Positions 10,635 through 19,012 of a stretch of DNA of 64,000 bases are shown here, one piece after another. Within the stretch, counting starts at the first letter, position 1; the number at the start of each line of letters is the position of its first letter. The stretch comes from Roseibium aestuarii (GTDB lineage: Bacteria; Pseudomonadota; Alphaproteobacteria; Rhizobiales; Stappiaceae). Position numbers and translations under genes: made by a program. Location of the stretch: assembly GCF_008477545.1 (NCBI RefSeq), contig NZ_VORA01000004.1:62001-126000 (forward strand). The letters are read 5' to 3'. Under the pieces are notes generated by a model. It saw only the letters and a list, made by a program, of their open reading frames with translations. It had not been told where the DNA came from and searched no databases.

Positions 10635-10825
10635 CATCAATGGCAGGTCTCCTGGCTTGCGGGTTTGACACCCCCGACCACCTTCCCGGGCGCATTGGCC
10701 CAGTGGCATTCCGGTCGGGGACAGCCGCTTACAGTTGCGGGGGCAGCCACGGTCTCGGTCCCTGTTGGGTACGCCTCACCGTGTTCCCTTTTACTCTGCC
10801 GCGCCGGTCGGCTTGGCAGAACCAT
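10635..10825 (-). promoter_or_regulatory. Cobalamin riboswitch upstream of the cbiM-like gene
   Basis: Read on the minus strand, the leader contains the B12-box AGCCAGGAGACCTGCC (10642-10657), preceded by a GCCACTGG element. It also has the internal CCCCGCAACTGTAAGCGG-type core and an upstream AAAAGGGAACACGGTG element. This order is characteristic of adenosylcobalamin riboswitches. The B12 box ends about 75 bases before the start codon, so control could be at translation or by early termination. The exact 5' limit is approximate. Confidence 0.93.
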
Positions 10826-11266
10826 CGAGGAGGTCAGTATCTGCGGTCTCGGCCCTGCTGGCAAGGGCCGCGTGGCCGATCGGGTCTCCCGTGTGACAGA
10901 TCCGCCTTGCGGGGGTTTCAGGGCGAAAACCGGGCCTCAGGGCGCGCCGGATGGCCGGCTTGGCGCGTTTGTGACAGCGGAATGTTCGCAAATGTTCGCA
11001 ATTTCATATGAGCCCCATTTGAAGCCCCAAGGCTTTCCCGGAGGGATCCTGCGGCTTTTTGCGATGCGGCATTGAAATTCATGACTAAAACCGGTTGCCG
11101 TCGGTTTTGTTTAATGTTCATATGAACGTCATAAAAGGTTCATGTGCGGACAATACGAACATCAACCTGAGCGCTGGGGGTATCTCGTCCCCTGGCCTTA
11201 CAGGTTACTGCACACGAACTCGACACGTACCGGCGGCGCCTTGCCGACCGGGAGGGAGGAAGTGAA
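10826..11266. other. Divergent intergenic region, cbiM-like leader to ugpB
   Basis: About 440 bases with no gene. The left part must hold the promoter of the riboswitch transcript; the right part holds a cluster of GlpR-like operator half-sites and the ugp promoter. Confidence 0.6.
10982..11162 (+). promoter_or_regulatory. Cluster of ATGTTCG-type (GlpR/DeoR-like) operator half-sites before ugpB
   Basis: ATGTTCG occurs at 10982-10988 and again at 10992-10998, its complement CGAACAT is at 11156-11162, and a perfect 12-base palindrome GTTCATATGAAC is at 11116-11127. The half-site matches the core of operators for the glycerol-3-phosphate repressor GlpR of the DeoR family. The ugp start codon is about 100 bases further on. 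The regulator gene is not in the window, so the assignment is by motif only. Confidence 0.5.
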
Positions 11267-12595
11267 ATGATGAAGCGTATCGCAACCGGTCTCATGGCCG
11301 GCGCAGCCCTCATTGTCGCCCATGGCGGCGCTCAGGCTGCAACCGAAATCAACTGGTGGCACGCCATGGGTGGCGAGCTGGGCACCAAGCTCGAAGAGAT
11401 CGTGGCCGCCTACAACGCCTCTCAGGACACCTACAAGGTCGTTCCGACCTACAAGGGCAGCTACTCCGAGACCATGACCGCTGCCATCGCCGCCTTCCGC
11501 GCTGGCGAGCAGCCGGACATCGTGCAGGTCTACGAAGTCGGCACCGGCACCATGATGGCCGCCAAGGGCGCCATCTATCCCGTGTACAAGCTGATGGAAG
11601 ACGCCGGCAAGCCGTTCGATCCGTCCGCCTTCATGTCCGCCGTCGTCGGCTACTACACCGACACCGATGGCAACATGCTGTCCATGCCGTTCAACTCCTC
11701 CACGCCGATCCTGTATTACAACAAGGACGTCTTCGAGAAGGCGGGCCTGGATCCGGAACACGCGCCCAAGACCTGGGCCGAAATGGAAGAGTTCTCCCGC
11801 AAGATCGTGTCCTCCGGCGCTGCCAAGTGTGGTTTCACCACCACCTGGATGTCCTGGATCCAGACCGAGAACTTCTCCGCCTGGCACAACCAGCCGATCG
11901 GCACCCTGGAAAACGGTTTTGGCGGTCTGGAAGCTGAACTGACCCTCGCCGGTCCGGCTCAGATCCGTCACTGGGGCAACCTCAAGAAGTGGTCCGACGA
12001 AGGCCTCTTCCAGTATGGTGGCCCGGCTGGCGCTGCTGACGCGGCTCCGAAGTTCTACGCGCAGGATTGCGCCATGAACATGGGTTCCTCCGCAGGCCGC
12101 GCTGGCGTTCTGGCCAATGCCAAGGACTTCAAGGTCGGCTTCGGCATGCTCCCCTACTACGACGACGTGGAAGGCGCTCCGCAAAACTCCATCATCGGCG
12201 GCGCCACCCTCTGGGTGCTTCAGGGCCAGTCCGAGGAAGAGTACAAGGGCGTGGCCGACTTCTTCAGCTACCTGTCCTCCGCTGAAGTCCAGGCTGACTG
12301 GCACCAGTTCTCCGGCTACCTGCCGATCACGAACGCTGCTGCCGAGCTGACCAAGCAGCAGGGCTACTACGACGCGAACCCGGGTTCCGACACGGCGATC
12401 AAGCAGATTACCCTGAACGAACCGACCGCCAACTCCAAGGGCCTGCGTTTCGGCAACTACGTCCAGATCCGCACCGTCATCGACGAAGAGTTCGAGAAGC
12501 TCCTCGCCGGCGGTCAGGATGCCGAAGCTGCTCTGAAGGCTGTTGACGCTCGCGGTAACGCGCTGATCCGCGAGTTCGAAAGCGCCAACAAGTAA
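11267..12595 (+). CDS. ugpB: sn-Glycerol-3-phosphate ABC transporter, periplasmic binding protein
   Basis: The 442-residue lipid-headgroup-binding protein starts with a classical signal peptide (residues 1-25, cleavage after AQA). The mature protein begins ATEINWWHAMGG, the UgpB hallmark, followed by the extracellular solute-binding family 1 fold with SMPFNSSTPILYYNKD and WMSWIQTENFSAWHNQP. It captures sn-glycerol-3-phosphate or its diesters in the periplasm and passes them to UgpAE. The ATG at 11267 is 7 bases after GGAGG. It is the first gene of ugpBAEC and is separated from ugpA by a stable hairpin, which probably keeps UgpB in excess over the permease. Confidence 0.95.
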   Translation: MMKRIATGLMAGAALIVAHGGAQAATEINWWHAMGGELGTKLEEIVAAYNASQDTYKVVPTYKGSYSETMTAAIAAFRAGEQPDIVQVYEVGTGTMMAAKGAIYPVYKLMEDAGKPFDPSAFMSAVVGYYTDTDGNMLSMPFNSSTPILYYNKDVFEKAGLDPEHAPKTWAEMEEFSRKIVSSGAAKCGFTTTWMSWIQTENFSAWHNQPIGTLENGFGGLEAELTLAGPAQIRHWGNLKKWSDEGLFQYGGPAGAADAAPKFYAQDCAMNMGSSAGRAGVLANAKDFKVGFGMLPYYDDVEGAPQNSIIGGATLWVLQGQSEEEYKGVADFFSYLSSAEVQADWHQFSGYLPITNAAAELTKQQGYYDANPGSDTAIKQITLNEPTANSKGLRFGNYVQIRTVIDEEFEKLLAGGQDAEAALKAVDARGNALIREFESANK

Positions 12596-12614
12596 GGTCC
12601 CCTGATCGGACCAT

Positions 12615-12641
12615 GAAGCCCGCGCGTCCTGCGCGGGCTTC
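12615..12641 (+). terminator. Intra-operon hairpin between ugpB and ugpA
   Basis: A perfect 11-bp stem (GAAGCCCGCGC / GCGCGGGCTTC) with a 5-base loop lies 20 bases after the ugpB stop. It may be a partial terminator or a 3' stabiliser that lowers ugpAEC expression relative to ugpB. Confidence 0.75.
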
Positions 12642-12668
12642 TCCTGTTTGGCCCCTGGGGTGGAATAC

Positions 12669-13553
12669 ATGCAGACCAAGCGTGCAATCTTTCCGAACAA
12701 GTTCCTGCCTTACGCGCTTCTGGCGCCGCAGCTGGCAATCACGTTCGTCTTCTTCTTCTGGCCTGCAGCGCAGGCCGTGAAACAGTCCTTCTACAAGGAG
12801 GACCCGTTCGGCCTGAGTTCCCGCTTTGTCGGCCTAGCCAACTACACCAAGCTCTTCCAAGAGCCTGACTATCTGAATTCGATCGGGCGCACGGCGGTCT
12901 TTGCGATCTCGACCACCGGTCTGGCGCTCATCCTCGCGCTGATCTTCGCGGTGGCCGTCGACCGGCTCATCCGCTCGCGCAATGCCTACACCACGCTTCT
13001 GCTGTGGCCCTATGCCGTGGCGCCTGCGGTGGCCGGCATCCTGTGGTGGTTCATGTTCAACCCGACCGTCGGCATCCTGCCCTACATGCTGGATGTGGTC
13101 GGCTATGACTGGAACCACCGGCTGAACCAGACGGACGCCATGATCCTGATCGTGCTTGCGGCCAGCTGGAAGCAGATTTCCTACAACTTCATCTTCTTCC
13201 TGGCCGGTCTTCAGGCCATCCCGAAGTCGCTGAAGGAAGCCGCTGCCATCGATGGCGCCGGCCCGGTCAAGAGCTTCTTCACGATCATCCTGCCGCTGCT
13301 GTCACCGACCAGCTTCTTCCTGCTGGTGGTCAACATCGTCTCGGCTCTGTTCGACACTTTCGCCATCATCGACGCCACCACCGCCGGCGGCCCCGCACAG
13401 GGCACCAACGTGCTGGTCTACAAGGTCTATCAGGACGGCTTCATCGGCCTGAACCTGGGCTCTTCCGCAGCCCAGTCGGTGATCCTCATGGCCGTGGTGA
13501 TCCTTCTGACCGTCATCCAGTTCCGCTACATCGAGCGGCGCGTGCAGTATTGA
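12669..13553 (+). CDS. ugpA: sn-Glycerol-3-phosphate ABC transporter, permease UgpA
   Basis: The 294-residue inner-membrane permease has six predicted membrane helices. The cytoplasmic EAA loop [22 protein letters not shown] docks onto the ATPase. The ATG at 12669 (MQTKRAIF) is chosen because it gives the length of E. coli UgpA (about 295) and leaves the usual short basic N-terminus; an in-frame start 7 codons upstream has no clear ribosome site. It pairs with UgpE, encoded 12 bases downstream, to form the channel. Confidence 0.94.
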   Translation: MQTKRAIFPNKFLPYALLAPQLAITFVFFFWPAAQAVKQSFYKEDPFGLSSRFVGLANYTKLFQEPDYLNSIGRTAVFAISTTGLALILALIFAVAVDRLIRSRNAYTTLLLWPYAVAPAVAGILWWFMFNPTVGILPYMLDVVGYDWNHRLNQTDAMILIVLAASWKQISYNFIFFLAGLQAIPKSLKEAAAIDGAGPVKSFFTIILPLLSPTSFFLLVVNIVSALFDTFAIIDATTAGGPAQGTNVLVYKVYQDGFIGLNLGSSAAQSVILMAVVILLTVIQFRYIERRVQY

Positions 13554-13565
13554 GGCGCTAGAGAG

Positions 13566-14414
13566 ATGGTACAAAACAACACCTGGCTGAATGCGCTGAC
13601 ACACCTGATCCTGATCCTCGGGATCGTGTTCGTCGCCTTCCCGGTCTATATAGCGATCATCGCCTCGACCCGGGGGTCCTTCGACTTCCTGCAGGGCCTC
13701 GTGCCCCTGCTGCCCGGCACGGAGGCCATCGAGAACTATTCCCGGATCCTGAACGCGGGCGTCAGCACCTCCGGTGCGCCGCCCCTGGGCCTGATGATGA
13801 CCAACTCCCTGGTGATGGCGCTCTCCATCGCCCTGGGCAAGATCTTCATCTCGATCCTGTCGGCCTTCGCGATCGTCTACTTCCGCTTCCCCTTCCGCAC
13901 GCTCGCCTTCTGGATGATCTTCATCACCCTGATGCTGCCGGTGGAAGTGCGCATCATGCCGACCTTCAAGGTCGTGGCGGATCTCGGGCTGCTCAATTCC
14001 TACGCCGGCCTCACCATTCCGCTGATCGCCTCGGCGACGGCGACGTTCCTCTTCCGCCAGTTCTTCCTGACGGTGCCCGAGGAGCTGATGGAGGCCGCCC
14101 GGATCGACGGTGCGGGGCCGATGAAGTTCTTCCGCGACATCCTTCTGCCCCTGTCGCGCACGAACATCGCCGCCCTCTTCGTCATCCTCTTCATCTATGG
14201 CTGGAACCAGTATCTCTGGCCCCTGCTGGTGACCACGGACTCCAGCTACTACACCGTCGTCATGGGCATCAAGCGCATGGCTGACGTCGCGGATTCCGAA
14301 CCCCAGTGGAACCTGGTGATGGCGGCCGTCGTGCTCGCCATGCTGCCGCCCATCGTGGTGGTGATCGGAATGCAGAAACTCTTTGTCAAAGGGCTCGTGG
14401 AGTCGGAGAAGTAA
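13566..14414 (+). CDS. ugpE: sn-Glycerol-3-phosphate ABC transporter, permease UgpE
   Basis: The 282-residue permease has six membrane helices and the EAA motif [25 protein letters not shown] near residue 190. It forms the transmembrane heterodimer with UgpA. Its stop codon overlaps the ugpC start (TAATG at 14412-14416), indicating coupled translation. Confidence 0.95.
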   Translation: MVQNNTWLNALTHLILILGIVFVAFPVYIAIIASTRGSFDFLQGLVPLLPGTEAIENYSRILNAGVSTSGAPPLGLMMTNSLVMALSIALGKIFISILSAFAIVYFRFPFRTLAFWMIFITLMLPVEVRIMPTFKVVADLGLLNSYAGLTIPLIASATATFLFRQFFLTVPEELMEAARIDGAGPMKFFRDILLPLSRTNIAALFVILFIYGWNQYLWPLLVTTDSSYYTVVMGIKRMADVADSEPQWNLVMAAVVLAMLPPIVVVIGMQKLFVKGLVESEK

Positions 14415-15502
14415 TGTCCAGCATCGTTCTTAAGGATGTCCGCAAGGTCTATGCGGGCAATGTCGAAGCCGTCAAAGGCGTCTCCATCGACATCGCGGAC
14501 GGAGAATTCATCGTCCTCGTCGGCCCCTCCGGCTGTGGCAAGTCCACGCTCCTGCGCATGATCGCCGGTCTGGAAGAGATTTCTTCCGGCGAGGTTTCCA
14601 TCGGCGACCGGGTGGTGAACCGGGTCGATCCCGCCAACCGGGACATCGCCATGGTGTTCCAGAACTATGCGCTGTATCCGCACATGAGCGTTTACAACAA
14701 TCTGGCCTATGGCCTGAAGAACCGTGGCATGGCCAAGGCCGAGATCGACCGCCGCGTCAAGGAAGCCGCCCGCATCCTCGAGATCGGCGACTACCTCGAC
14801 CGTAAGCCGCGGGCGCTCTCCGGCGGCCAGCGCCAGCGTGTGGCCATGGGCCGCGCCATCGTGCGCGAGCCGGCCGCCTTCCTCTTCGATGAGCCGCTGT
14901 CGAACCTGGACGCCAAGCTGCGCGTCCAGATGCGCGTGGAAATCAAGAAGCTGCAGAAGGACCTGGGCACCACCAGCGTCTACGTGACCCACGATCAGCT
15001 TGAAGCCATGACCCTGGCCGACCGTCTCGTCGTGCTCAACGGCGGTAGTATCGAGCAGATCGGTGCCCCGATCGACGTCTATGACAAGCCGGCCTCCACC
15101 TTCGTCGCCAGCTTCATCGGCTCTCCGGCCATGAACCTGATCGACGCGAAGGCCGATGCCTCCGGGCTGGCGGCGGCAAAGGGCGAAGGCCTTTCCGGCG
15201 CCAACGCCTATGGCCGCGAGGCTTACGTCGTCGGCGTGCGTCCGGAACATCTGAAGGTGCTGCGCGGCGAGGCTGCCGCCCCTGCCGATGCCGCTCTCAC
15301 CCTGCGCATGAAGGTCAAGGTGCTGGAGCCGGTGGGCGCGGAAAGCTACCTCTATGGCGAGCTGCCGAACGGCGGTGCGTCGCTGGTCGTGCGGGTGGAA
15401 AGCCACGAGACCTTCGCCATCGGCGAGATGGTCACCCTTCATGCCCCGGCCAAGGACGTCCACTTCTTTGACGCCCAGTCCGGCCGTCGCATCGAGGGCT
15501 GA
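14414..15502 (+). CDS. ugpC: sn-Glycerol-3-phosphate ABC transporter, ATP-binding protein
   Basis: The 362-residue ATPase has Walker [10 protein letters not shown] (about residues 37-45), signature [14 protein letters not shown], Walker [14 protein letters not shown] and the switch His in VYVTHDQ. A C-terminal MalK-type regulatory (TOBE) domain follows from about residue 240. It is a member of the CUT1 carbohydrate importer family and energises UgpAE. The ATG at 14414 overlaps the ugpE stop, and conserved sequence ([13 protein letters not shown]) starts at once. A terminator follows. Confidence 0.95.
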   Translation: MSSIVLKDVRKVYAGNVEAVKGVSIDIADGEFIVLVGPSGCGKSTLLRMIAGLEEISSGEVSIGDRVVNRVDPANRDIAMVFQNYALYPHMSVYNNLAYGLKNRGMAKAEIDRRVKEAARILEIGDYLDRKPRALSGGQRQRVAMGRAIVREPAAFLFDEPLSNLDAKLRVQMRVEIKKLQKDLGTTSVYVTHDQLEAMTLADRLVVLNGGSIEQIGAPIDVYDKPASTFVASFIGSPAMNLIDAKADASGLAAAKGEGLSGANAYGREAYVVGVRPEHLKVLRGEAAAPADAALTLRMKVKVLEPVGAESYLYGELPNGGASLVVRVESHETFAIGEMVTLHAPAKDVHFFDAQSGRRIEG

Positions 15503-15540
15503 GCCGCTCCGGTCAGGACCGGAACCGTGAAGAAAAATGA

Positions 15541-15570
15541 GGGGCCGCCGGATCTTCCGGTGGCCCCTTT
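15541..15570 (+). terminator. Terminator of the ugp operon
   Basis: GGGGCCGCCGG pairs with CCGGTGGCCCC (one G-U pair, loop of 5), followed by TTT, 38 bases after the ugpC stop. Confidence 0.82.
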
Positions 15571-15608
15571 GCCTGTGTGATCCATGATCTGTGTAACCTG
15601 CGCGTTCG

Positions 15609-16250
15609 TCAGAACCAGTGCAGGGGCGAGGCCACCGGCGCTGCTGCTGCTGCCTTCGGCGGGGCCATGCGGTTGCGGTCCACCGGGCCGTTGACGCCGG
15701 GCACGCTGCCCGAATTGGTATACTGCCAGATGGCGTAGTCGCTCCACGGCTTGGGAACGCTGGGCGCGGCGGCGCTCGTATATTCGGCGATCCAGAGCGG
15801 GTGATCGCCAAAGCCCGGGTTGCCGAGTGCGTTCCAGAAGGCCGGGCTCGCGTAGATCATCGGCTTGACCCCGATGAACATCTGCACCAGCTCGACCAGC
15901 GCCGACAGGGCGTAGGCATAGGTGGCCGGAGAGCACCCCTGCATCTCCTCGCAGTCGATGGCGGGAGGCAGGTCGGTTGCCGGATCGAACTGCACCGCCT
16001 GCAGGGCGCCGACAAGGTTGTCAGCCTGCTGCATGAAGCTCTCGGTCGGCAGGAAATAGTGATAGGCGCCGCAGGCCAGCCCGGCCGCCTTCGCCCCGGC
16101 CCAGTTGGTGTGGAACGTCGGGTCCTGAAAGCTGGTGCCTTCGCTTGCCTTCAGAATGGCAAAGCGGATGTTCGCACCGGCAACGCTGGTCCAGTCCACC
16201 GTGCCCTGATAGTGGGAAACGTCGATCCCTTCCAAGCAATCCTGTGCCAT
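15609..16250 (-). CDS. Glycoside hydrolase family 25 (lysozyme-like) protein
   Basis: The 213-residue protein has the GH25 layout. It opens with EGIDVSHYQGTVDWTSVAGANIRFAILKASEG, then AYHYFLP, the PPAIDCEEM strand with the acidic catalytic pair (Asp and Glu) and a late PLWIAEY...YAIWQYTNSG segment. GH25 enzymes cut the MurNAc-GlcNAc bond of peptidoglycan. No signal peptide is visible at the start used (16250, GGAGG upstream), and none appears in the short upstream alternatives. Export, if any, must use another route such as a holin. A short Ala/Pro-rich tail ends the protein. It lies 56 bases after an MFS gene. Confidence 0.88.
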   Translation of the reverse strand: MAQDCLEGIDVSHYQGTVDWTSVAGANIRFAILKASEGTSFQDPTFHTNWAGAKAAGLACGAYHYFLPTESFMQQADNLVGALQAVQFDPATDLPPAIDCEEMQGCSPATYAYALSALVELVQMFIGVKPMIYASPAFWNALGNPGFGDHPLWIAEYTSAAAPSVPKPWSDYAIWQYTNSGSVPGVNGPVDRNRMAPPKAAAAAPVASPLHWF

Positions 16251-16306
16251 GTCGGCCTCCATCTCTTGTCCGTGAGGGGAAGGACGCATGTCCGCGCGCT
16301 TCGTGA

Positions 16307-17524
16307 TCAGGAGGCGGCGGCGCGAAGCCTCTCGAGCCGCAACATGGCCAGTGCCGCCAGGCCGGGGCCCACGGCGAGCATGCAGAAGAGCCCGGGCCAG
16401 CCCGCATGGGCAGCGACAAGCGGGCTCATCTGCACGGTGCCGAAGGTCAGCGCAAAGCCGAGCGCGGTCTGGAAGGTCATGAGAGATCCGGCTTCCGAGG
16501 GCGCCGCGAAGTCGGCGACCAGGGCCGAATACTGCGCCGAATCCGGCAGGATCGCAGCACCCCAGATCAGGATGCAGCCCGCAAACAGCCAGGGTGCGGT
16601 GTCGAAACTGGCGGCGCTCGCCAGCGCCGCGCTGCCGCTGACGATCACCGACCAGAAGGCGATGCGCTCCTTGCCGATGCGGTCGGCAAAATACCCGCAG
16701 ATGATCGAGGCGAGGCCTCCGGCGGCAATCGCGGCAAAGGCGAGAAGCCGCGACAGGACGAGCGCTTCGCCCGCGTCCATCGTCACGGCAAAGGCCGCCG
16801 CAGAGGCCACGCCAACCCAGGCCCAGAAGGCATAGAGTTCCCACATGTGGCCGAGATAGCCGGCATAGGCGAGGCGGATGCGCCGGTCGGTCCAGACCTT
16901 CAGCACGGTGCGCGGCGAGAAGGCCGGCGCGCGCCCGTGATGGGGGCCAAGGCGCGTCATCAGGCAGAAGAGCCCGCCGATCCCGGCCGCCAGGGAGGCG
17001 ATCTGGACCGCCCATCGCCAGTCGGCGCCGCCTCCCAGCGCCAGAAGATGCGGTGCTGCGGATCCGAAGGTCAGGGCCCCAACCAGCGCCCCGACAAGGA
17101 AGCCCCGGTCTGTGGTGCCCCAGCCGACGGCGATCTTCATGCCCACCGGATAGACACCTGCCAGCATGGTCCCGGTCACGAAACGGCAGGCGATGGCGAG
17201 ATTGCCGCCCGGCTCCAGCCAGAGCAGGCAGGAATTGGCGAGGGCAGCCACCAGCGCACAGGCGGCAAAGACCCTTCGCGGGTCCAGCCGGTCGGGCAAC
17301 CCGAGAATGGCGGAGATGAGCGCACCCGCCACGAAGCCGATCTGCACCGCGCTGGAAAGGGCGGCCTGCCGTGCGGGAGAGATCGCGAATTCCGACGCCA
17401 GATCCGGCAGGATGGCGGCAGACATGAACCACAAGGACATGGCGGAGATTTCTGCCACCATGAGTAGCAGCAACGTGCGCCACTTGGCCTGAAGGCTGGG
17501 CGAAACGGCGGGATCAGAGGTCAT
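16307..17524 (-). CDS. MFS transporter (12 TM), substrate unknown
   Basis: The 405-residue protein has the major facilitator fold: about 12 hydrophobic segments, the first at about residues 17-37, and a loop with charged residues between helices 2 and 3 (LGLPDRLDPRRVF). It resembles the nitrate/cyanate-like and general drug MFS branches, without a decisive substrate motif. Its start overlaps the upstream YjbR-like gene by 11 bases (17514-17524), so the two are translated together. Confidence 0.85.
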   Translation of the reverse strand: MTSDPAVSPSLQAKWRTLLLLMVAEISAMSLWFMSAAILPDLASEFAISPARQAALSSAVQIGFVAGALISAILGLPDRLDPRRVFAACALVAALANSCLLWLEPGGNLAIACRFVTGTMLAGVYPVGMKIAVGWGTTDRGFLVGALVGALTFGSAAPHLLALGGGADWRWAVQIASLAAGIGGLFCLMTRLGPHHGRAPAFSPRTVLKVWTDRRIRLAYAGYLGHMWELYAFWAWVGVASAAAFAVTMDAGEALVLSRLLAFAAIAAGGLASIICGYFADRIGKERIAFWSVIVSGSAALASAASFDTAPWLFAGCILIWGAAILPDSAQYSALVADFAAPSEAGSLMTFQTALGFALTFGTVQMSPLVAAHAGWPGLFCMLAVGPGLAALAMLRLERLRAAAS

Positions 17525-17885
17525 TCAGGCAAAGGTCCTGGCGTTGCTTGCGGGTCAGGCGCCGGGCGATGTGCCCGTGGGCGGCCGTCAGATAGGCCTC
17601 CCAGCCGTCTTCATCGAGGGCATCCGGATCGACAACCTGAACCCACTGGGCGCGGGCAAGATAGGGCGCCGGCACGATGCCCGGCTGCTCGATCAGCATC
17701 CGGTAGCTCAGGTCCGAGCACTTGAAGCTGATCCGGCCTCCTGTCCCGGCGCCATCCGCGCGGCCCCCCGAGCACAAGGCGAAGATCTTGCCGCCCACCT
17801 TCCAGACGGACGAACCGCCCCACTGCACCACATGGGTGGCGGCGGGAAGGGGGGCGCAGAACGTGTCGAAGTCTTGGCGGGTCAT
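17514..17885 (-). CDS. MmcQ/YjbR family protein
   Basis: This 123-residue protein has the YjbR/CyaY-like fold signature: HVVQWGGSSVWKVGGKIFALCSG, then the SFKCSDLSYRMLIEQPGIVPAPYLARAQWV block. The family is often called DNA-binding because of fold similarity to MotA-type domains, but its biological role is not settled. It is followed directly by the MFS gene. Confidence 0.9.
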   Translation of the reverse strand: MTRQDFDTFCAPLPAATHVVQWGGSSVWKVGGKIFALCSGGRADGAGTGGRISFKCSDLSYRMLIEQPGIVPAPYLARAQWVQVVDPDALDEDGWEAYLTAAHGHIARRLTRKQRQDLCLNDL

Positions 17886-18028
17886 GGGTGCGGAACAGGA
17901 TGGAACAGGCTGGGTCAGGGGTGGCGGGCGGCGCGAATGCGACGGGGCAATGGCTTGGCTGAGCTTAGTGGATCGCGGGTTGCGTCGCTAACCTTGTTTT
18001 CTCAAACCTGTGTGTCCTTTGGCGACAA

Positions 18029-18058
18029 CTTGAAAGATTGGCTCCGGACCGCCATATT
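18029..18058 (+). promoter_or_regulatory. Heat-shock (sigma-32/RpoH-type) promoter before hsp20
   Basis: CTTGAAA (18029-18035) is followed 14 bases later by CGCCATAT (18050-18057). This matches the RpoH consensus CTTGAAA...CCCCATNT closely and lies about 85 bases upstream of the Hsp20 start codon. Confidence 0.75.
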
Positions 18059-18142
18059 CGTTGACGAAAGGGGGCATTGCCCCGGCGAGGATGCCTTCAA
18101 GGGTCCCCGCAAGACAGGTCGCTTGAAACAAGGACTGTTACG

Positions 18143-18571
18143 ATGACCCGCATGTCAGCGTTTTCCAGCCCGTTCATGCTCGGGTTTGACGACATTGAAC
18201 GAGTGCTCGATCGCGTCTCCAAGGCCGCGAACGATGGCTATCCGCCCTACAACATCGAGCGGCTGTCCAAGCCCGGCTCCAAGGGCGACGTGATCCGCAT
18301 CACGCTGGCAGTTGCCGGCTTCACGCGGGATCAGCTGGATGTATCGTTGGAAGAAAGCCAGCTCGTGATCCGGGGACGTCAGGAAGACGACAAGACCCGC
18401 CAGTACCTGCATCGGGGCATCGCGGCGCGCCAGTTCCAGCGCGCATTCGTCCTTGCCGAAGGCATCGAGATCCTTGGCGCCGATCTGAAGGATGGACTGC
18501 TGTCCATCGATCTGGCGCGGCCGGAGCCTGAGAAGGTGATCCGCAAGATAGAAATCACCGGCGGCGACTGA
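18143..18571 (+). CDS. Small heat-shock protein, Hsp20 (IbpA-like)
   Basis: The 142-residue protein has a short N-terminal arm (SSPFMLGFDDIERVLDR, typical of IbpA/HspH proteins) and an alpha-crystallin domain from about residue 35 to 130. The domain contains the GFTRDQLDVSLEESQLVIRGRQED and YLHRGIAARQFQRAFVLAEGI blocks. It holds unfolding proteins for refolding by DnaK/ClpB. The start at 18143 has AAGGA upstream. An RpoH-type promoter precedes it, and a DUF1150 gene follows by 39 bases, a pairing common in Alphaproteobacteria. Confidence 0.95.
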   Translation: MTRMSAFSSPFMLGFDDIERVLDRVSKAANDGYPPYNIERLSKPGSKGDVIRITLAVAGFTRDQLDVSLEESQLVIRGRQEDDKTRQYLHRGIAARQFQRAFVLAEGIEILGADLKDGLLSIDLARPEPEKVIRKIEITGGD

Positions 18572-18610
18572 GAAGACGTCGGCCGCAGGTCAGCCAAGAC
18601 TGGAGATTGA

Positions 18611-18898
18611 ATGACGCGCGATCCGAACGATCCCGCGGCCCTGGCCCGAGCCGAGCTGCTCGAGGCCATGAGCCAGGATGTTCTCGCCGAACTGGGCGCC
18701 GGCACTGTCGCCTATATTCGCAAGCTCAACCGGGACGACATGAACAGCCTGTTCCCGGACATGCCCGAAAGCAACGATGTCGCGAGCCTCTGGGCCCTGC
18801 TCAACGCGGACGGAACGCCCATCGTCGTGGCCGACAGCCGTGAGGCCGCACTGGCCAATGCCTTCGAGTACGAGCTGGAAATGGCGAGCGTCCACTGA
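18611..18898 (+). CDS. DUF1150 family protein
   Basis: The 95-residue soluble protein contains the DUF1150 core GTVAYIRKLNRDDMNSLFP and the block GTPIVVADSREAALANAFE. The function is unknown. It is commonly encoded just after an Hsp20 gene in this class, and the spacing and shared terminator here suggest heat-induced cotranscription. Confidence 0.92.
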   Translation: MTRDPNDPAALARAELLEAMSQDVLAELGAGTVAYIRKLNRDDMNSLFPDMPESNDVASLWALLNADGTPIVVADSREAALANAFEYELEMASVH

Positions 18899-18940
18899 GC
18901 TTCGGACGGACCTTCGGGTCGGTTTCGAGACGAAACGAAA

Positions 18941-18973
18941 AACGCCGGTCTCTTGCGAGGCCGGCGTTTTTTC
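18941..18973 (+). terminator. Terminator of hsp20-DUF1150
   Basis: AACGCCGGTCTC pairs with GAGGCCGGCGTT (one G-U), loop TTGC, followed by a run of six T's. Confidence 0.93.
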
Positions 18974-19012
18974 ACGTCTGGACCGTTTCGAGGCGCGCGC
19001 CGAGGCGTCCGC

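Noticed and set aside
11198..12700. 500-codon minus-strand frame over ugpB
   Set aside because: ugpB on the plus strand has a signal peptide, family motifs and a strong ribosome site; the antisense frame is a shadow.
15609..17483. A 624-codon reading that would fuse the MFS region to the GH25 protein
   Set aside because: The upstream part is an out-of-frame reading of the MFS gene. GH25 has its own start and ribosome site at 16250.
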